Origin: an uncultured Bacteroidales bacterium
Lineage (GTDB): Bacteria; Bacteroidota; Bacteroidia; Bacteroidales; F082
DNA length: 64,000 nt
NCBI GenBank assembly: GCA_905234645.1
Contig: CAJOIS010000013.1
Span: forward strand, 1 to 64,000
Direction: 5' to 3'
The notes beneath the pieces are model-generated. The model ran no database searches. It was not told where the DNA came from and saw only the letters and a list, made by a program, of their open reading frames with translations. The position numbers and the translations under genes are program-made. Each line of letters opens with the position of its first letter. Position 1 is the first letter of the stretch. Shown here in pieces: positions 8,239 to 17,902 of this stretch.

Positions 8239-9338
8239 TTATATTCTATGGCTTTGATTATTTGGTTCACAATGTCATCGGCGGCATTCGGGCGGGCGAA
8301 CTTGCCGATTTTGGCGCTCATTTTCGCCTGCAGCTCGTGGTCGTCTTTCAGGCGAAACAAGGTGGGAACAAGTTCCTTCTCTGTGTCGGCGTTACGTACC
8401 ATGATGGCGGCTTCGGCATCGACAAGTTGCTGAGCATTTTTGGTTTGGTGGTCTTCGGCAGCGGTGGGCAGTGGCACGAAGATGACGGGCTTCTGCACCA
8501 AGGCCAGCTCCGAAATCGACATGGCACCGGCGCGTGAGATGACCACGTCGGCCAAGCCGTAGGCAAGGTCCATGCGTTCGATGAAGACGGTGGGCTTCAC
8601 CTGGTCTTCAAGTCCTAATGTCTTCACCTCTTCCTGGGCCTGCGTGATGTAGGTTTTGCCAGTCTGCCAGATAAGTTGCAGATCACAGCCCTTGAAGGCG
8701 GCGAGCTGTGCGCTGATGCCTTTGTTGATGCCCAAAGCACCTTGACTTCCACCGACAAGCAGGGCGACGGGTTTGTTCGGGTCGAGGTTGAAGAATGTGG
8801 CGGCTTCCTCACGGGTGCCGTTGAGGGTGATGTTGGCCCTCAAGGGGTTGCCGGTGAAGTGTATCTTTTCGGCAGGGAACCACTGGTCGAGGTGGTCGTA
8901 TGCCACGCAGATGGCTTTGGCTTTCTTGCCTACGTTGCGGTTGGTCTTGCCGGGGTAGGAGTTCTGCTCCTGAATGATGGTGGGGATGCCGAGCCAGTTG
9001 GCGGCTTTCAGCGTGGGACCGCTGGCGAAACCACCTACGCCGATGACGGCATCGGGTTGGAAACGCTTGAGGATGCGACATGCCTTGCTCAGGCTGCTGA
9101 CGATCTTAAAAGGCAGCAGGAGCGACTTGAGCTCCTTGGTAAAGCCGCTGATCCATAGGCCTTCGATCGGATAGCCGGCTTTGGGCACGCGTTCCATCTC
9201 CATGCGACCTTTGGCACCGATAAACAGAATTTCAGCCTTGGGAAATCTCCTTTTCAAGGCATCGGCAATGGCGATGGCGGGAAAGATGTGGCCGCCTGTG
9301 CCGCCGCCACTAATCACGACTTTCAGGTTCTCTTTCAT
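8235..9338 (-). CDS. murG: UDP-N-acetylglucosamine--lipid-I transferase MurG
   Basis: MurG transfers GlcNAc onto lipid I to form lipid II on the inner face of the cytoplasmic membrane. The 367-aa GT28/GT-B protein has the N-terminal Gly-rich loop SGGGTGGHIFPA, a second loop GVGGFASGP, the QEQNSYPGKTNR segment, and the C-domain donor site with LVGGSQGALGIN and ISRAGAMSISELAL. The start at 9338 overlaps the end of ftsW by 29 bases, which indicates tight translational coupling. Confidence 0.98.
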   Translation of the reverse strand: MKENLKVVISGGGTGGHIFPAIAIADALKRRFPKAEILFIGAKGRMEMERVPKAGYPIEGLWISGFTKELKSLLLPFKIVSSLSKACRILKRFQPDAVIGVGGFASGPTLKAANWLGIPTIIQEQNSYPGKTNRNVGKKAKAICVAYDHLDQWFPAEKIHFTGNPLRANITLNGTREEAATFFNLDPNKPVALLVGGSQGALGINKGISAQLAAFKGCDLQLIWQTGKTYITQAQEEVKTLGLEDQVKPTVFIERMDLAYGLADVVISRAGAMSISELALVQKPVIFVPLPTAAEDHQTKNAQQLVDAEAAIMVRNADTEKELVPTLFRLKDDHELQAKMSAKIGKFARPNAADDIVNQIIKAIEYK

Positions 9339-10602
9339 CTTTTGTGGTTTCAGTTATGGCTTGTATTTCTTGTTCTTTGCTCATGTCTTCTTCCTCTTCG
9401 ATGCTGCATGTGACACTCAAGATCATTCCCAGGATAAGGCCTGTGGCCATCAAGGAGGTGCCTCCCATGCTGACAAAAGGCAATGGCTGACCTGTGACGG
9501 GCAGCAGACCGATGGAAACACCCATGTTGACCATGGCTTGTATGATGATGAGGAATCCCAATCCGAACGCCATCATCGAGCCAAAGGTGAGCGGCCGTTT
9601 GCCTACGATCCTGAGTACTCTAGTGAATAGGATGACGTACATCATGAGTACGAAGATGCCTCCCACGATGCCGTATTCCTCGATAATGATGGCATAGATG
9701 AAGTCGGAGTAGGGGTGAGGCAGGAAATTGCGCTGCTCGCTCTTGCCTGGGCCTTTGCCGAACACCGAACCCGAAGCCACGGCGATGTCGGCGTAAGTGC
9801 GCTGCATGTGCTTGTCGTCGAAGCGGTCAATTGCTCCCTTGTCTTCTCCCATCGACTTCAGACGGTTTGACCAAGTCTGGATTCGGTTTTGCTTTTCATG
9901 GAACTCACCTTTCTTTTCGCTGATGACGAGAGTTTCCTGCGCCTTTTTGCGATTGCTTTTGTTGTCGATATTGGTCTTTACTACGTCGACTATGAGATAG
10001 AGACCCATACCGACGACACAAAGTCCAACGAGGGCAAGCATGTGAAGGAATTTTACGCGTCCGATGAACAGCAACACCATGCAGACGAAGACCAAGATCA
10101 TGGCTGTCGAGAGGTTCTCGGAGAAAATCAGGCCAGCGGTGGCCAGAATGGGCAAGGCCAGCTTGATAAGAAAATCCTTGATGTTGTATTTGGTATCGCC
10201 CATCATCACCAGTTGGCGTGCCAGATAGGTGATGAGGATGATTTTCGCCATCTCGCTGGGTTGGAACGAGAAGCCGCCGACGTTGATGGAGCGGTTGGCA
10301 TCGTTGAGGTTTTGGCCAAAGGCGAGAGTGTAGAGCAACAGCGCCAAACAGGGTATCAACAGCAGCCACGCGGCTTTGGCGTAGTGCTTATAGTTGATTT
10401 TGGAGGCGCCAAACATCATGACGAAGCCAAATAGCAGCATTCCCAGATGCTTCATCAGCACCGTACCGGTACTGCCTGAGTATTTGGATACGGCCAAGGC
10501 ACTGGTGGCACTGTACACCACGATAAGGGAGATGATGCCTAGTACTAGCGTCACGATCCAAATGACTTTGTCGCCTTTGAATATTTTATTGACGATGTTC
10601 AT
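9310..10602 (-). CDS. ftsW: SEDS-family septal peptidoglycan polymerase FtsW
   Basis: FtsW is the multi-spanning glycosyltransferase that polymerises lipid II at the septum together with the class B PBP FtsI. The 430-aa protein has about ten membrane segments and the SEDS signatures FQPSEMAK, HPYSDFIYAIIIEEYG and GQPLPFVSMGGTS. A charged Lys/Glu-rich extracytoplasmic loop (~215-265) is typical of Bacteroidota members. Its start overlaps the end of the truncated murD by 17 bases. Confidence 0.96.
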   Translation of the reverse strand: MNIVNKIFKGDKVIWIVTLVLGIISLIVVYSATSALAVSKYSGSTGTVLMKHLGMLLFGFVMMFGASKINYKHYAKAAWLLLIPCLALLLYTLAFGQNLNDANRSINVGGFSFQPSEMAKIILITYLARQLVMMGDTKYNIKDFLIKLALPILATAGLIFSENLSTAMILVFVCMVLLFIGRVKFLHMLALVGLCVVGMGLYLIVDVVKTNIDNKSNRKKAQETLVISEKKGEFHEKQNRIQTWSNRLKSMGEDKGAIDRFDDKHMQRTYADIAVASGSVFGKGPGKSEQRNFLPHPYSDFIYAIIIEEYGIVGGIFVLMMYVILFTRVLRIVGKRPLTFGSMMAFGLGFLIIIQAMVNMGVSIGLLPVTGQPLPFVSMGGTSLMATGLILGMILSVTCSIEEEEDMSKEQEIQAITETTKDEREPESRD

Positions 10603-11152
10603 TTTCCAGTCGCTTTACGTTTTCCGTGTAGAGCTTGCCGCGTTCGATATAAGTTTCTTTCTTGTTATCCGACTTGCATGCGGGTGAGAAGAGGACGATG
10701 TCGTTCTCTTGAGCCAAGAGCGATGCCATGGTCACCGCTTCATAAAGGTCTTCTACCTCGTAGATTTCCTTGATGTTTTTCTGGAAGGTTTGCTTCAGGT
10801 TCGTGTTGTCCTTGCCAATGCAAATCAAGGTCTTGACGTTTTTCTTTGCCAAGGGCTTCAGGTCGCTGAAGTCGGTATGTCTGCTGTCGCCACCGGCAAT
10901 CCAGATCACGGGGCGGATGAGGTTCTCGAAGGTGAACCAGGTAGCATTGACGTTCTCGGCGCGGGAGTCGTCGTAGTACATCACGCCGTCGATGGTGGCC
11001 ACATAGTCTTGGCGATGCTCTATGGTGTTGAGGTCACTTAAGCTCTCTTTGATGTTTTCCTTTCTGATTTGCAATACCTTGGAAGATATGCTTGCCACCA
11101 TGGAGTTGGGTTGTCTCAGTCTTGTGTTGGTGATTTCTTCGATGTAAGTCAT
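10586..11152 (-). CDS. truncated MurD: C-terminal domain only
   Basis: At 188 aa this covers only the last ~40% of a normal MurD (about 440-450 aa). It aligns with the end of the central domain (NSMVASISSKVLQIRKENI) and the C-terminal domain (HRQDYVATIDGV, DDSRAENVNATWF, IAGGDSRHTDF, LFSPACKSDNKK, YIERGKLYTENVKRL). The N-terminal UDP-binding domain and the whole ATPase P-loop region are absent. Residues I recall as contacting D-glutamate are altered too: the usual NDSKATN is DDSRAEN, and SPACASxDxF is SPACKSDNKK. Only 48 bases separate it from mraY, so the missing part is not upstream. The frame is intact, packed between mraY and ftsW. It cannot be a MurD ligase alone; it is either decaying, an assembly artefact, or a retained fragment with another role. 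The ATG at 11152 is the likely start; a GTG lies 24 bases upstream. Confidence 0.82.
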   Translation of the reverse strand: MTYIEEITNTRLRQPNSMVASISSKVLQIRKENIKESLSDLNTIEHRQDYVATIDGVMYYDDSRAENVNATWFTFENLIRPVIWIAGGDSRHTDFSDLKPLAKKNVKTLICIGKDNTNLKQTFQKNIKEIYEVEDLYEAVTMASLLAQENDIVLFSPACKSDNKKETYIERGKLYTENVKRLENEHRQ

Positions 11153-11200
11153 GGTTCTTATCGGTTTGAGTCGCACGGCTGTGCGCCTTTAGAATGGTTT

Positions 11201-12478
11201 TTATCTGATTTTAAAGGTTATCAATGTGAATGCGGCCAAAAGTATGGTCACGATCCAGAAACGTATGGTGATTTTCACTTCGTGGTGTACGGTGTCGTGT
11301 CCTTCGCCATAGCCTTTGAAGGTGACGGTGGAGTTAGGCCAGGCCTTCTTGAAGTCGCTGTAGCTGGTGCGGAAATGGTCGTGCAAGGGGCCTTTTTTCC
11401 AGACGCGGTGCTTCTTTCCGGTCTTGACGAAACGCTTCACGTCGAGGTCGGAAAGAATTTCGAAGAGGAACACGCCGCAGAGCAAGGGCAGCAGCAGTTC
11501 CTTGTGCATGATGATGGCCGACACGGCGATGATGCCGCCGATGGTCAGGCTGCCCGTATCGCCCATGAAAATCTGGGCAGGGAAGGAGTTGAACCACAGG
11601 AAGCCAATGAGGGCGCCAACGAAAGCGGCCATAAAGACCACGAGTTCTTCGCTGCCTGGGATGTACATAAGGTTGAGGTGGCTTGCCGTAACGGCATTAC
11701 TGGAGATATATGCCAGCAATAGCAGTGTCAAGCCTATGATGGCCGAGTTGCCTGAGGCCATGCCGTCCATGCCGTCGTTGAGGTTGGAGCCGTTGCTGAC
11801 GGCGGCCACGATGAAGACGGTGAGCAGCACGAGGAACACCCATGCCAGGTTGTACATCCACTTCGGGCCAGCCCAACGGAATAGGTCGGCGTAGTTGAGG
11901 TTGTGGTTCTTTAGGAAGGGAATAGTGGTTCGCGTCGACTTGACGTCGGGACTCTTCACCACGATCTCTTTGTTGCCTTCGATTTTCAGCTCTACGGTCT
12001 CGTTGATCTGTACGGCAGGGCTGAGACGAAGGGTGAGGCCGACGATGAGGCCCAAGAGGATTTGCCCACCCAACTTTACGATAGGCTTCAGACCGTCTTT
12101 CTTGTGCTTGAAGGTCTTGATGTAGTCGTCAGCAAATCCCAAGAGGCCTAGGATTAGCGTGGTACCAATCATCAGGATGGTATAAACACTGTGCAACTTA
12201 CAGACTAGCAGCACCGGAATTAAGATGGCGGTGATGATGATGACGCCACCCATGGTAGGCACGCCCACTTTCTTGGTGTTGTAGGGGTCGATGGTGACGT
12301 CGCGTTGGGTCTCGGTGACTTTCTTGCGTTTCAGCATCTTGATGAACCAGTTGCCGAACCACACCGATACGATCAAAGCCAAGATGACGGCTGCGGCCGC
12401 GCGGAAGGTAACGTAGTTGAACACGCCCGCTCCCGGGAAGTTGTGTTGGTCGAGGTAATTGAAGAAATAGTACAGCAT
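11201..12478 (-). CDS. mraY: phospho-N-acetylmuramoyl-pentapeptide transferase MraY
   Basis: MraY makes lipid I by transferring phospho-MurNAc-pentapeptide to undecaprenyl phosphate in the cytoplasmic membrane. The 425-aa protein has about ten membrane segments and the family motifs TMGGVIII, FADDYIK (Asp pair), NLNDGMDGMASG and GDTGSLTIGG. An HDHFR-like histidine loop appears as GPLHDHFRTSY near the C-terminus. An insert of ~40 residues (VQINETVELKIEGNKE...) in a periplasmic loop is, to my memory, common in Bacteroidota MraY. It abuts murE, with a one-base overlap of stop and start. Confidence 0.97.
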   Translation of the reverse strand: MLYYFFNYLDQHNFPGAGVFNYVTFRAAAAVILALIVSVWFGNWFIKMLKRKKVTETQRDVTIDPYNTKKVGVPTMGGVIIITAILIPVLLVCKLHSVYTILMIGTTLILGLLGFADDYIKTFKHKKDGLKPIVKLGGQILLGLIVGLTLRLSPAVQINETVELKIEGNKEIVVKSPDVKSTRTTIPFLKNHNLNYADLFRWAGPKWMYNLAWVFLVLLTVFIVAAVSNGSNLNDGMDGMASGNSAIIGLTLLLLAYISSNAVTASHLNLMYIPGSEELVVFMAAFVGALIGFLWFNSFPAQIFMGDTGSLTIGGIIAVSAIIMHKELLLPLLCGVFLFEILSDLDVKRFVKTGKKHRVWKKGPLHDHFRTSYSDFKKAWPNSTVTFKGYGEGHDTVHHEVKITIRFWIVTILLAAFTLITFKIR

Positions 12479-13935
12479 TATTTGGCCTCCTTAAATGCTT
12501 CCGACAAGACTTCCTTGTCGTCAAAATGATTCTTTACTCCATTGATTTCCTGATAGTTCTCGTGGCCTTTACCTGCCAGCAGGATGATGTCGCCTTTCTT
12601 GGCCAGGGCCACTGCGGTGCGGATGGCTTCGCCACGGTTGGTGATGCTCAGCGCTTTATGCTTGTCTTCCTCGGCGATGCCGGCTTTCATCTGCCGGATG
12701 ATTTCGTCGGGGTCCTCGTTGCGCGGGTTGTCGCTGGTGAGGATGACTTTGTCGCTCAACTTCACGGCGACAGCAGCCATCTCGGGACGCTTGGTGGTGT
12801 CGCGGTTGCCGCCACAGCCGACCACCGTGATGAGCGTTTCTTTATGGCAGCGCACATCGTTGATGGTCACCAAGACGTTCTCCAAGGCGTCGGGGGTGTG
12901 GGCATAGTCGACGATGCCGACGATGCCCTTGTCAGAATGCACCATGTCGAAGCGGCCGTTGGCACCATGCAGCTTGCTGATCTCAACCAACAATTCATCT
13001 TTGTTGAAACCCAATGACAATGCCGCTCCGTAAATTGCCAGCAGGTTGCTCGCATTGAAACCACCGACCAGTTGCGTGAACACTTCAGTGCCGTTCACCT
13101 TGAGCAACATACCGTCGAAGTGGCTTTCCATGATGACACCTTTGAAGTCGGCATCGTGTTTTAAGGCGTAGCTCAGTTTTTTGGCCTTGGTGTTTTGCAG
13201 CATGACGGCACCATTCTTGTCGTCGAGGTTGGTAAGGGCGAAAGCCGACTGGGGCAGGTTGTCGAAGAATTTCTTCTTGGCGTTGCGGTAGTTGGCCATC
13301 GTCTTATGGTAGTCGAGGTGATCGTGGGTCAGGTTGGTGAAGATGCCGCCAGCGAAATGAAGTCCTGCAATGCGGCCTTGTGCCACGCTGTGCGAGCTCA
13401 CCTCCATGAAGGCGTATTCGCAACCTTTCTCGACCATCTGGTTCAACAGGCCGTTCAACTCGATGGGGTCGGGAGTGGTGTGGGTGGAAGGAATCACATC
13501 GCGACTGATGATGTTCTCGATGGTGGAGAGCAGCCCACAGTTGTAGCCTGCATCGGTGAAGAGCCTGTATAACAATGTGGCGATGGTGGTCTTGCCGTTG
13601 GTGCCAGTCACACCGACCAAACGCAACTTTTCCGATGGGTTGCCGAAGAAATTTGCGGCTCCCACGCCTAAGACATAGGCCGAGTTGCTCACCTTGATAT
13701 AGGTGACCTTGTCGGATTTCTTTCTCGGCAGCTTCTCGCAGACGATAGCCGATGCGCCTTGCTCAATGGCTTTATCAATGTAATCGTGTCCATCCACTTG
13801 GGTGCCTTTCACAGCAAAGAAGAGCGTGCCTTGTCCCACTTTGCGTGAATCGAAGGAGACGTCGAGGATGTCAAGGTCTTTGTTGCCAATGATTTCCAGC
13901 AGGTTGCAGTTGACTAATATCTCTTTGAGCTTCAT
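12478..13935 (-). CDS. murE: UDP-N-acetylmuramoyl-tripeptide synthetase MurE
   Basis: MurE adds the third residue of the stem peptide. The 485-aa protein has a normal three-domain layout: N-terminal [19 protein letters not shown]-loop [15 protein letters not shown], carbamylated-lysine region HTTPDPIEL and [11 protein letters not shown], then the C-terminal domain. The motif DNPRNEDP indicates meso-diaminopimelate as the substrate, because lysine-adding enzymes differ there. It overlaps the ftsI stop by four bases. Note that murF is not in this cluster. Confidence 0.97.
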   Translation of the reverse strand: MKLKEILVNCNLLEIIGNKDLDILDVSFDSRKVGQGTLFFAVKGTQVDGHDYIDKAIEQGASAIVCEKLPRKKSDKVTYIKVSNSAYVLGVGAANFFGNPSEKLRLVGVTGTNGKTTIATLLYRLFTDAGYNCGLLSTIENIISRDVIPSTHTTPDPIELNGLLNQMVEKGCEYAFMEVSSHSVAQGRIAGLHFAGGIFTNLTHDHLDYHKTMANYRNAKKKFFDNLPQSAFALTNLDDKNGAVMLQNTKAKKLSYALKHDADFKGVIMESHFDGMLLKVNGTEVFTQLVGGFNASNLLAIYGAALSLGFNKDELLVEISKLHGANGRFDMVHSDKGIVGIVDYAHTPDALENVLVTINDVRCHKETLITVVGCGGNRDTTKRPEMAAVAVKLSDKVILTSDNPRNEDPDEIIRQMKAGIAEEDKHKALSITNRGEAIRTAVALAKKGDIILLAGKGHENYQEINGVKNHFDDKEVLSEAFKEAK

Positions 13936-16088
13936 TTCTTTTCGAGTTTTAGGTGGATGACACTATTGGTTTTGAGGGTGTCGCCGGCCTGGAGCGACTG
14001 TTCTTTGACGGTCCCTTGTCCGACGAATTCCGTTTTGATGCCCATGTTTTCCAAGATGTAGACAGCGTCGGTGATGTCCATGCCGACGACATTGGGCACG
14101 ATGTTGGGTGTGAATTTGGCTTCCCTAAGGTGTGTCTCGCCACTTTCAGTTTGCTGCATAGTAACCCATTCTCCGTTGATGGCGAAGTCGTTGAAGGGCT
14201 TGTCGATACCCTTTAGATAGGTAGCCTCTTTGCTATGGCGTACGATGATGGGTTCGGTGGAGACGGGATTCGCGAAAGCTATACTGTCCTCGTCTTGGGA
14301 GCCGATACGCATGGCGTAAACTTTCTCTGCAATCTCCCTGAAACCTGGTGCCGACACGCTACCAGCGGCCCAGAAACGTCCACGAGCACGACTTACCATG
14401 ACGATGCAGCTGTAACGCGGCTTGTCGGCGGGGAAGTAGCCCACGAAGGTGGTGTTGTAGAGCTTCCTGCCGATGCCGGGCTCGTGATAGGCGTAGCCTT
14501 GCACTCGGTCATAGTATTGTGCGGTACCTGTCTTGCCCGCAGCTGTGACGACACAGCCTTGGAACTGGCGTCTGGCGGTGCCTCTGATGACCACGCCTTC
14601 CAGCATGGTTTGCAACTTCTTGATATTCTCGGGCGATGCGATGTGTTCGTTGAGGACGATGGGATCGAACTTCTCTATGGTCTGGTTGCCGCGACGGATT
14701 TCGGTGACGAATTGGGGCTTCATCATACGGCCGCCATTGGCGATGGCATTGTAAAGGGTGAGAAGATGCATCGGGGTGACGTTGACCTCGTAGCCGATCG
14801 ACATCCACGGCAACGACACCTTCGACCACAGCTTCCTGCCGTCTTTGGTCTTGTCGTTGGGGTGCTTGATGACGGGTTGCGTCTCGCCGTTGATGCCCGT
14901 CCCGATTTGTTTGTTCAGGCCTAAGGCATAAAGACCTTCAACGTATTTCTCGGGATGGGTGGCGAAGTTCTTGTTGATGAGAACAGCGGTGCCTTTGTTG
15001 GACGACTGCTCGATGACTTCTTGCACGGTGCAGATGCCGCCTTGAGCGAAGCTGTGGTCGTCTTTCATTGTGCGGTTCGAGAATTTGATGGGGCCGGTGC
15101 CGATGTTTACTTTGTCGTCGAGGTTGACGTCTTTGTTGTTGAACAGGACGACCATTGAGGCGATCTTGAACACAGAACCGGGTTCGTAGCGTTCGGTGAG
15201 GGCTACGTTGTATGACTCTTCATAAACGCCAGTCTCATGGTTGAGCCTCAGGTTGGCCAAAGCTCTCACATAGCCCGTTTCCACATCCATTAGGATGGCG
15301 CAGCCTTGCTCTGCCTTGTTCTCGGTGAGCGTGTGGTTGAGGGCGTTCTCCACGATGTCCTGCAACTTGATATCGAAGGTGGTGATGAGGTCATCGCCGT
15401 TCTGGGCGTCGGTGTTTTCTTCCGAGTCGACGGGCACCCAGTCGCCATGGTGGATCCTGCGTACCAGTTGGCGGCCGTCTTGGCCTTTGAGGTAGTCGTT
15501 GTAGGCACCTTCCAAGCCGAAGTAGTAGCCTCGCTCTTCGTTAGCCATGCCAAGCATCAGGCTGGCGAGCTCTTTGAACGGCTTGTTGCGGCGCAGTTTC
15601 TTTTCATAGATGATGCCGCCACGGTTGGGACCCAACTTGAAGATGACGAACTCTTGCATCATACGGAGCTCCGCCTGCGAGATGTTCAATGCGATCTTGT
15701 AGTGGCGGTTCTTTTTGGCCATGCCTTCGGCGATGAAAGCCTTCCACTGGGCGGAATTTCTTTTTGGGAAAAGCTGCGCCATTTGGATGCAGAGTGAGTC
15801 GATGTTGTTGGCCAGTAATGTCGAGTCTACGACTTTGTAATCAAAGAAGACGTCGTAGACGGGGATAGTGGTGGCCATCAATTGACCGTCGCTCGAGAAG
15901 ATGTTGCCGCGGGAGGCTTCCAGCGTCCTCATGCGATATTCTCTCTGCTCGGCCAACTGTTTCAGTTCCTCACTGTCCTTGGTTTGCACGACGATGATTT
16001 TCGCGATGATGGCTAACCCGGAAAGAAGGATGAGCACATACAGCAGTTTGGTCCTCCAAAGGGTGTCGGTTCTGGGATCTAACTTCAT
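13932..16088 (-). CDS. ftsI: class B penicillin-binding protein FtsI/PBP3 with PASTA domain
   Basis: This is the septal transpeptidase that crosslinks peptidoglycan with FtsW. The 718-aa protein has a short cytoplasmic tail, a membrane helix (~14-33), a pedestal domain ([15 protein letters not shown]), and a transpeptidase domain with catalytic S305-V-F-K308, the SSN motif (IEQSSNKGT) and KTGT ([11 protein letters not shown]). A single PASTA domain forms the last ~60 residues ([19 protein letters not shown]). It overlaps both ftsL and murE by four bases, as expected for a tightly coupled operon. Confidence 0.97.
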   Translation of the reverse strand: MKLDPRTDTLWRTKLLYVLILLSGLAIIAKIIVVQTKDSEELKQLAEQREYRMRTLEASRGNIFSSDGQLMATTIPVYDVFFDYKVVDSTLLANNIDSLCIQMAQLFPKRNSAQWKAFIAEGMAKKNRHYKIALNISQAELRMMQEFVIFKLGPNRGGIIYEKKLRRNKPFKELASLMLGMANEERGYYFGLEGAYNDYLKGQDGRQLVRRIHHGDWVPVDSEENTDAQNGDDLITTFDIKLQDIVENALNHTLTENKAEQGCAILMDVETGYVRALANLRLNHETGVYEESYNVALTERYEPGSVFKIASMVVLFNNKDVNLDDKVNIGTGPIKFSNRTMKDDHSFAQGGICTVQEVIEQSSNKGTAVLINKNFATHPEKYVEGLYALGLNKQIGTGINGETQPVIKHPNDKTKDGRKLWSKVSLPWMSIGYEVNVTPMHLLTLYNAIANGGRMMKPQFVTEIRRGNQTIEKFDPIVLNEHIASPENIKKLQTMLEGVVIRGTARRQFQGCVVTAAGKTGTAQYYDRVQGYAYHEPGIGRKLYNTTFVGYFPADKPRYSCIVMVSRARGRFWAAGSVSAPGFREIAEKVYAMRIGSQDEDSIAFANPVSTEPIIVRHSKEATYLKGIDKPFNDFAINGEWVTMQQTESGETHLREAKFTPNIVPNVVGMDITDAVYILENMGIKTEFVGQGTVKEQSLQAGDTLKTNSVIHLKLEKK

Positions 16089-16447
16089 TGCTCCTCCTGT
16101 TTCTCGGGTTGTTCGACTTCAATACGTTTCAACGGTTCGGTAACCTCCTTCAATCCCGTTCCTGCCAATCTCTTGGCCAGCACCGATTGCTTCGAGGCTT
16201 CCATGATGGCCGATTTCACCTGTACATACTCCACTTGAAGGTCGTTCAGGTCTTTTGCGGTTCTCGTCAGCTCACGGATCTTGCCTTCGGCGATATAGGT
16301 GTTGGTGATGATGGCCATGAGCAATAAGGTGATATAGACCATGAAGGGAAATTGCTTGGAAAACTTCTCCCTCACAAGGAACTTGCCGCCCAAGATGGAC
16401 ATTAAGCCTTTTCTTCCTTTCTTTTTCTTGTCTTTCTTTTCTTCCAT
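16085..16447 (-). CDS. ftsL: FtsL-like division protein
   Basis: This 120-aa bitopic protein has a Lys-rich cytoplasmic tail (KDKKKKGRKG), one membrane helix (~36-52) and a short periplasmic coiled-coil-like segment (KIRELTRTAKDLNDLQVEYVQ), followed by a Pro/Glu-rich end. Sequence similarity to proteobacterial FtsL is not visible. The identity rests on topology and on its fixed position between rsmH and ftsI. FtsL acts with FtsB and FtsQ to activate FtsWI. Confidence 0.82.
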   Translation of the reverse strand: MEEKKDKKKKGRKGLMSILGGKFLVREKFSKQFPFMVYITLLLMAIITNTYIAEGKIRELTRTAKDLNDLQVEYVQVKSAIMEASKQSVLAKRLAGTGLKEVTEPLKRIEVEQPEKQEEQ

Positions 16448-16450
16448 GGC

Positions 16451-17344
16451 TTATTTCCTTTCTGCGATTCTGAGTTTGGCGCTGCGGGCACGGCTGTTGT
16501 TTTCAATCTCCTCGTCGGTAGGAACGAAGGGCTTGCGCGTAATAATAGTATAAGGTGTCAGCAGGTTGCCGTAAAAGTCTTTTTCTTCTTTTCCCTCGGC
16601 GTTGCCGGTCTTCAAGAAGTTCTTCACAAGGCGGTCTTCGAGCGAGTGGTACGACATCACGACGAGACGGCCGCCTGTGGCCAGCACGTCGGGACATTGG
16701 GTGAGGAACGAGGTGAGGACATCGAGTTCCTGGTTTACTTCGATGCGCAAGGCTTGGAAGAGTTGCGCCAACACCTTATTTTCCTTGCCTCGTGGCAGGC
16801 GGTTTTGCACAGCGGCTTTCAGCTGTGCTGTGGTCTCAATGGGTTCGGCGTCGCGGGCCATGATAATGTCGGAGGCGACGAGCTGGGGTTGTTGCATCTC
16901 GCCATAGAGGCGCAGGATGCGGGTTAGGGCGTCGTGGTCGTAGGTGTTCACCACGGTAGCGGCGTCGTTGGGCGTCATCTGGCTCATGCGCATGTCTAAA
17001 GGACCATCGAAGCGTGTGGAGAAGCCTTTTTCAGGGGTGTCGAACTGATGCGACGAAACGCCCAAGTCGGCGAGGATGCCGTCGACCTTTCCGCCGTGGT
17101 AGAGCTGGATGAAATTTTTGAAGTACTTGAAGTTCTGCGGTATGAAGGTAAAACGCTCGTCGTCGAAGGCATTCTTGGCGGCATCTTCGTCCTGGTCGAA
17201 GGCATAGAGGTGTCCCGTGGTGAGACGCTCAAGGATGGCACGGGAGTGTCCGCCGCCGCCAAAAGTGACGTCGACATACACGCCTTCGGGCTTGATGTTG
17301 AGGCCTTCGATGCATTTGTCCAACATGACCGGATTGTGATACAT
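16451..17344 (-). CDS. rsmH: 16S rRNA (cytosine-1402-N4)-methyltransferase RsmH
   Basis: RsmH (MraW) methylates N4 of C1402 in the 16S rRNA decoding site. The 297-aa protein starts MYHNPVMLDKCIEGL and has the SAM-binding motif DVTFGGGGHSRAIL, then DQDEDAAKN, GILADLGVSSHQFD, GFSTRFDGPLDMRM and VMSYHSLEDRLVKNF, all characteristic of the family. It is 14 bases downstream of mraZ and three bases upstream of ftsL. Confidence 0.98.
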   Translation of the reverse strand: MYHNPVMLDKCIEGLNIKPEGVYVDVTFGGGGHSRAILERLTTGHLYAFDQDEDAAKNAFDDERFTFIPQNFKYFKNFIQLYHGGKVDGILADLGVSSHQFDTPEKGFSTRFDGPLDMRMSQMTPNDAATVVNTYDHDALTRILRLYGEMQQPQLVASDIIMARDAEPIETTAQLKAAVQNRLPRGKENKVLAQLFQALRIEVNQELDVLTSFLTQCPDVLATGGRLVVMSYHSLEDRLVKNFLKTGNAEGKEEKDFYGNLLTPYTIITRKPFVPTDEEIENNSRARSAKLRIAERK

Positions 17345-17358
17345 ACCTTTTCCCCCTG

Positions 17359-17811
17359 TTAGTTGATGCTGCTCAGAATTTCAAGAATCTTTTTCTTGTC
17401 GATGGTCGACACGCTCTGCTCATAACGTGCCTTGTCCCAGATCTCCATTTTGTTTGCGAGGGCTTCCACCACGACTTCCTTCACCAGCCCTCCGCGTTCC
17501 ATCAGGTCCTTGGGAATTTGCAGGCGGCCGCTGGCGTCGAGCTTGACGAAACGCACGCCTTCGTTCAGGAAACGTAGCGCCTTGATGCCTTCTTCGTCAT
17601 AGATGCTGAAGGTGTCGCGCAGTTTTTCCTGCTGCAAGTCCCAGTCCTTACGGGTGAACAGGTCGAGACAGGTGCTGTTGTCGAACAAGCTGGGACGCAG
17701 CACGAAGCCTTCGTCTGCCAGCTCGCCCATCTGTTCCTTAAACTCGGAAGGCATCATCAAACGGCCTTTCGCGTCCAATTTGCAGTTAAAATGTCCTATC
17801 GGGTAACCCAT
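17359..17811 (-). CDS. mraZ: transcriptional regulator MraZ
   Basis: MraZ is an AbrB/MraZ-fold DNA-binding protein and the first gene of the dcw operon; in E. coli it represses its own operon by binding TGGGN repeats. The 150-aa protein contains the two SpoVT-AbrB-like repeats: FNCKLDAKGRLMMPSEFKEQ (N-terminal half) and VKLDASGRLQIPKDL (C-terminal half). The frame stays open for 74 codons upstream, but MGYPIGHF at 17811 is the sensible start: it gives normal length and follows a -7 element by about 27 bases. The upstream region holds a tandem operator-like repeat and three DnaA-box-like nonamers. Confidence 0.95.
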   Translation of the reverse strand: MGYPIGHFNCKLDAKGRLMMPSEFKEQMGELADEGFVLRPSLFDNSTCLDLFTRKDWDLQQEKLRDTFSIYDEEGIKALRFLNEGVRFVKLDASGRLQIPKDLMERGGLVKEVVVEALANKMEIWDKARYEQSVSTIDKKKILEILSSIN

Positions 17812-17838
17812 TTTTTTGCACTTTTTGTTTTTCAACTG

Positions 17839-17846
17839 CAAAATTA
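17839..17846 (-). promoter_or_regulatory. -7 element of the dcw operon promoter
   Basis: Read on the minus strand this is TAATTTTG, a perfect TAnnTTTG. It lies 27 bases upstream of the mraZ ATG and overlaps the second copy of the 20-bp tandem repeat, so a protein bound there would block transcription. Confidence 0.65.
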
Positions 17847-17881
17847 CTGCATTTTTTCCCACTTTACTACATTTTTCCCCA
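17842..17881 (-). promoter_or_regulatory. 20-bp tandem repeat, candidate MraZ operator
   Basis: Two adjacent 20-bp units on the minus strand match at 16 of 20 positions. Each begins TGGG, followed by an A-run, TGnAG and TAA. Read in five-base blocks this is TGGGG-spacer-TGTAG-spacer-TGGGA-spacer-TGCAG, a 10-bp period like the TGGGN boxes bound by E. coli MraZ. It touches the -7 element. The functional assignment is inference. Confidence 0.55.
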
Positions 17882-17902
17882 TATAAAGTTTTCAACCAAG
17901 GT

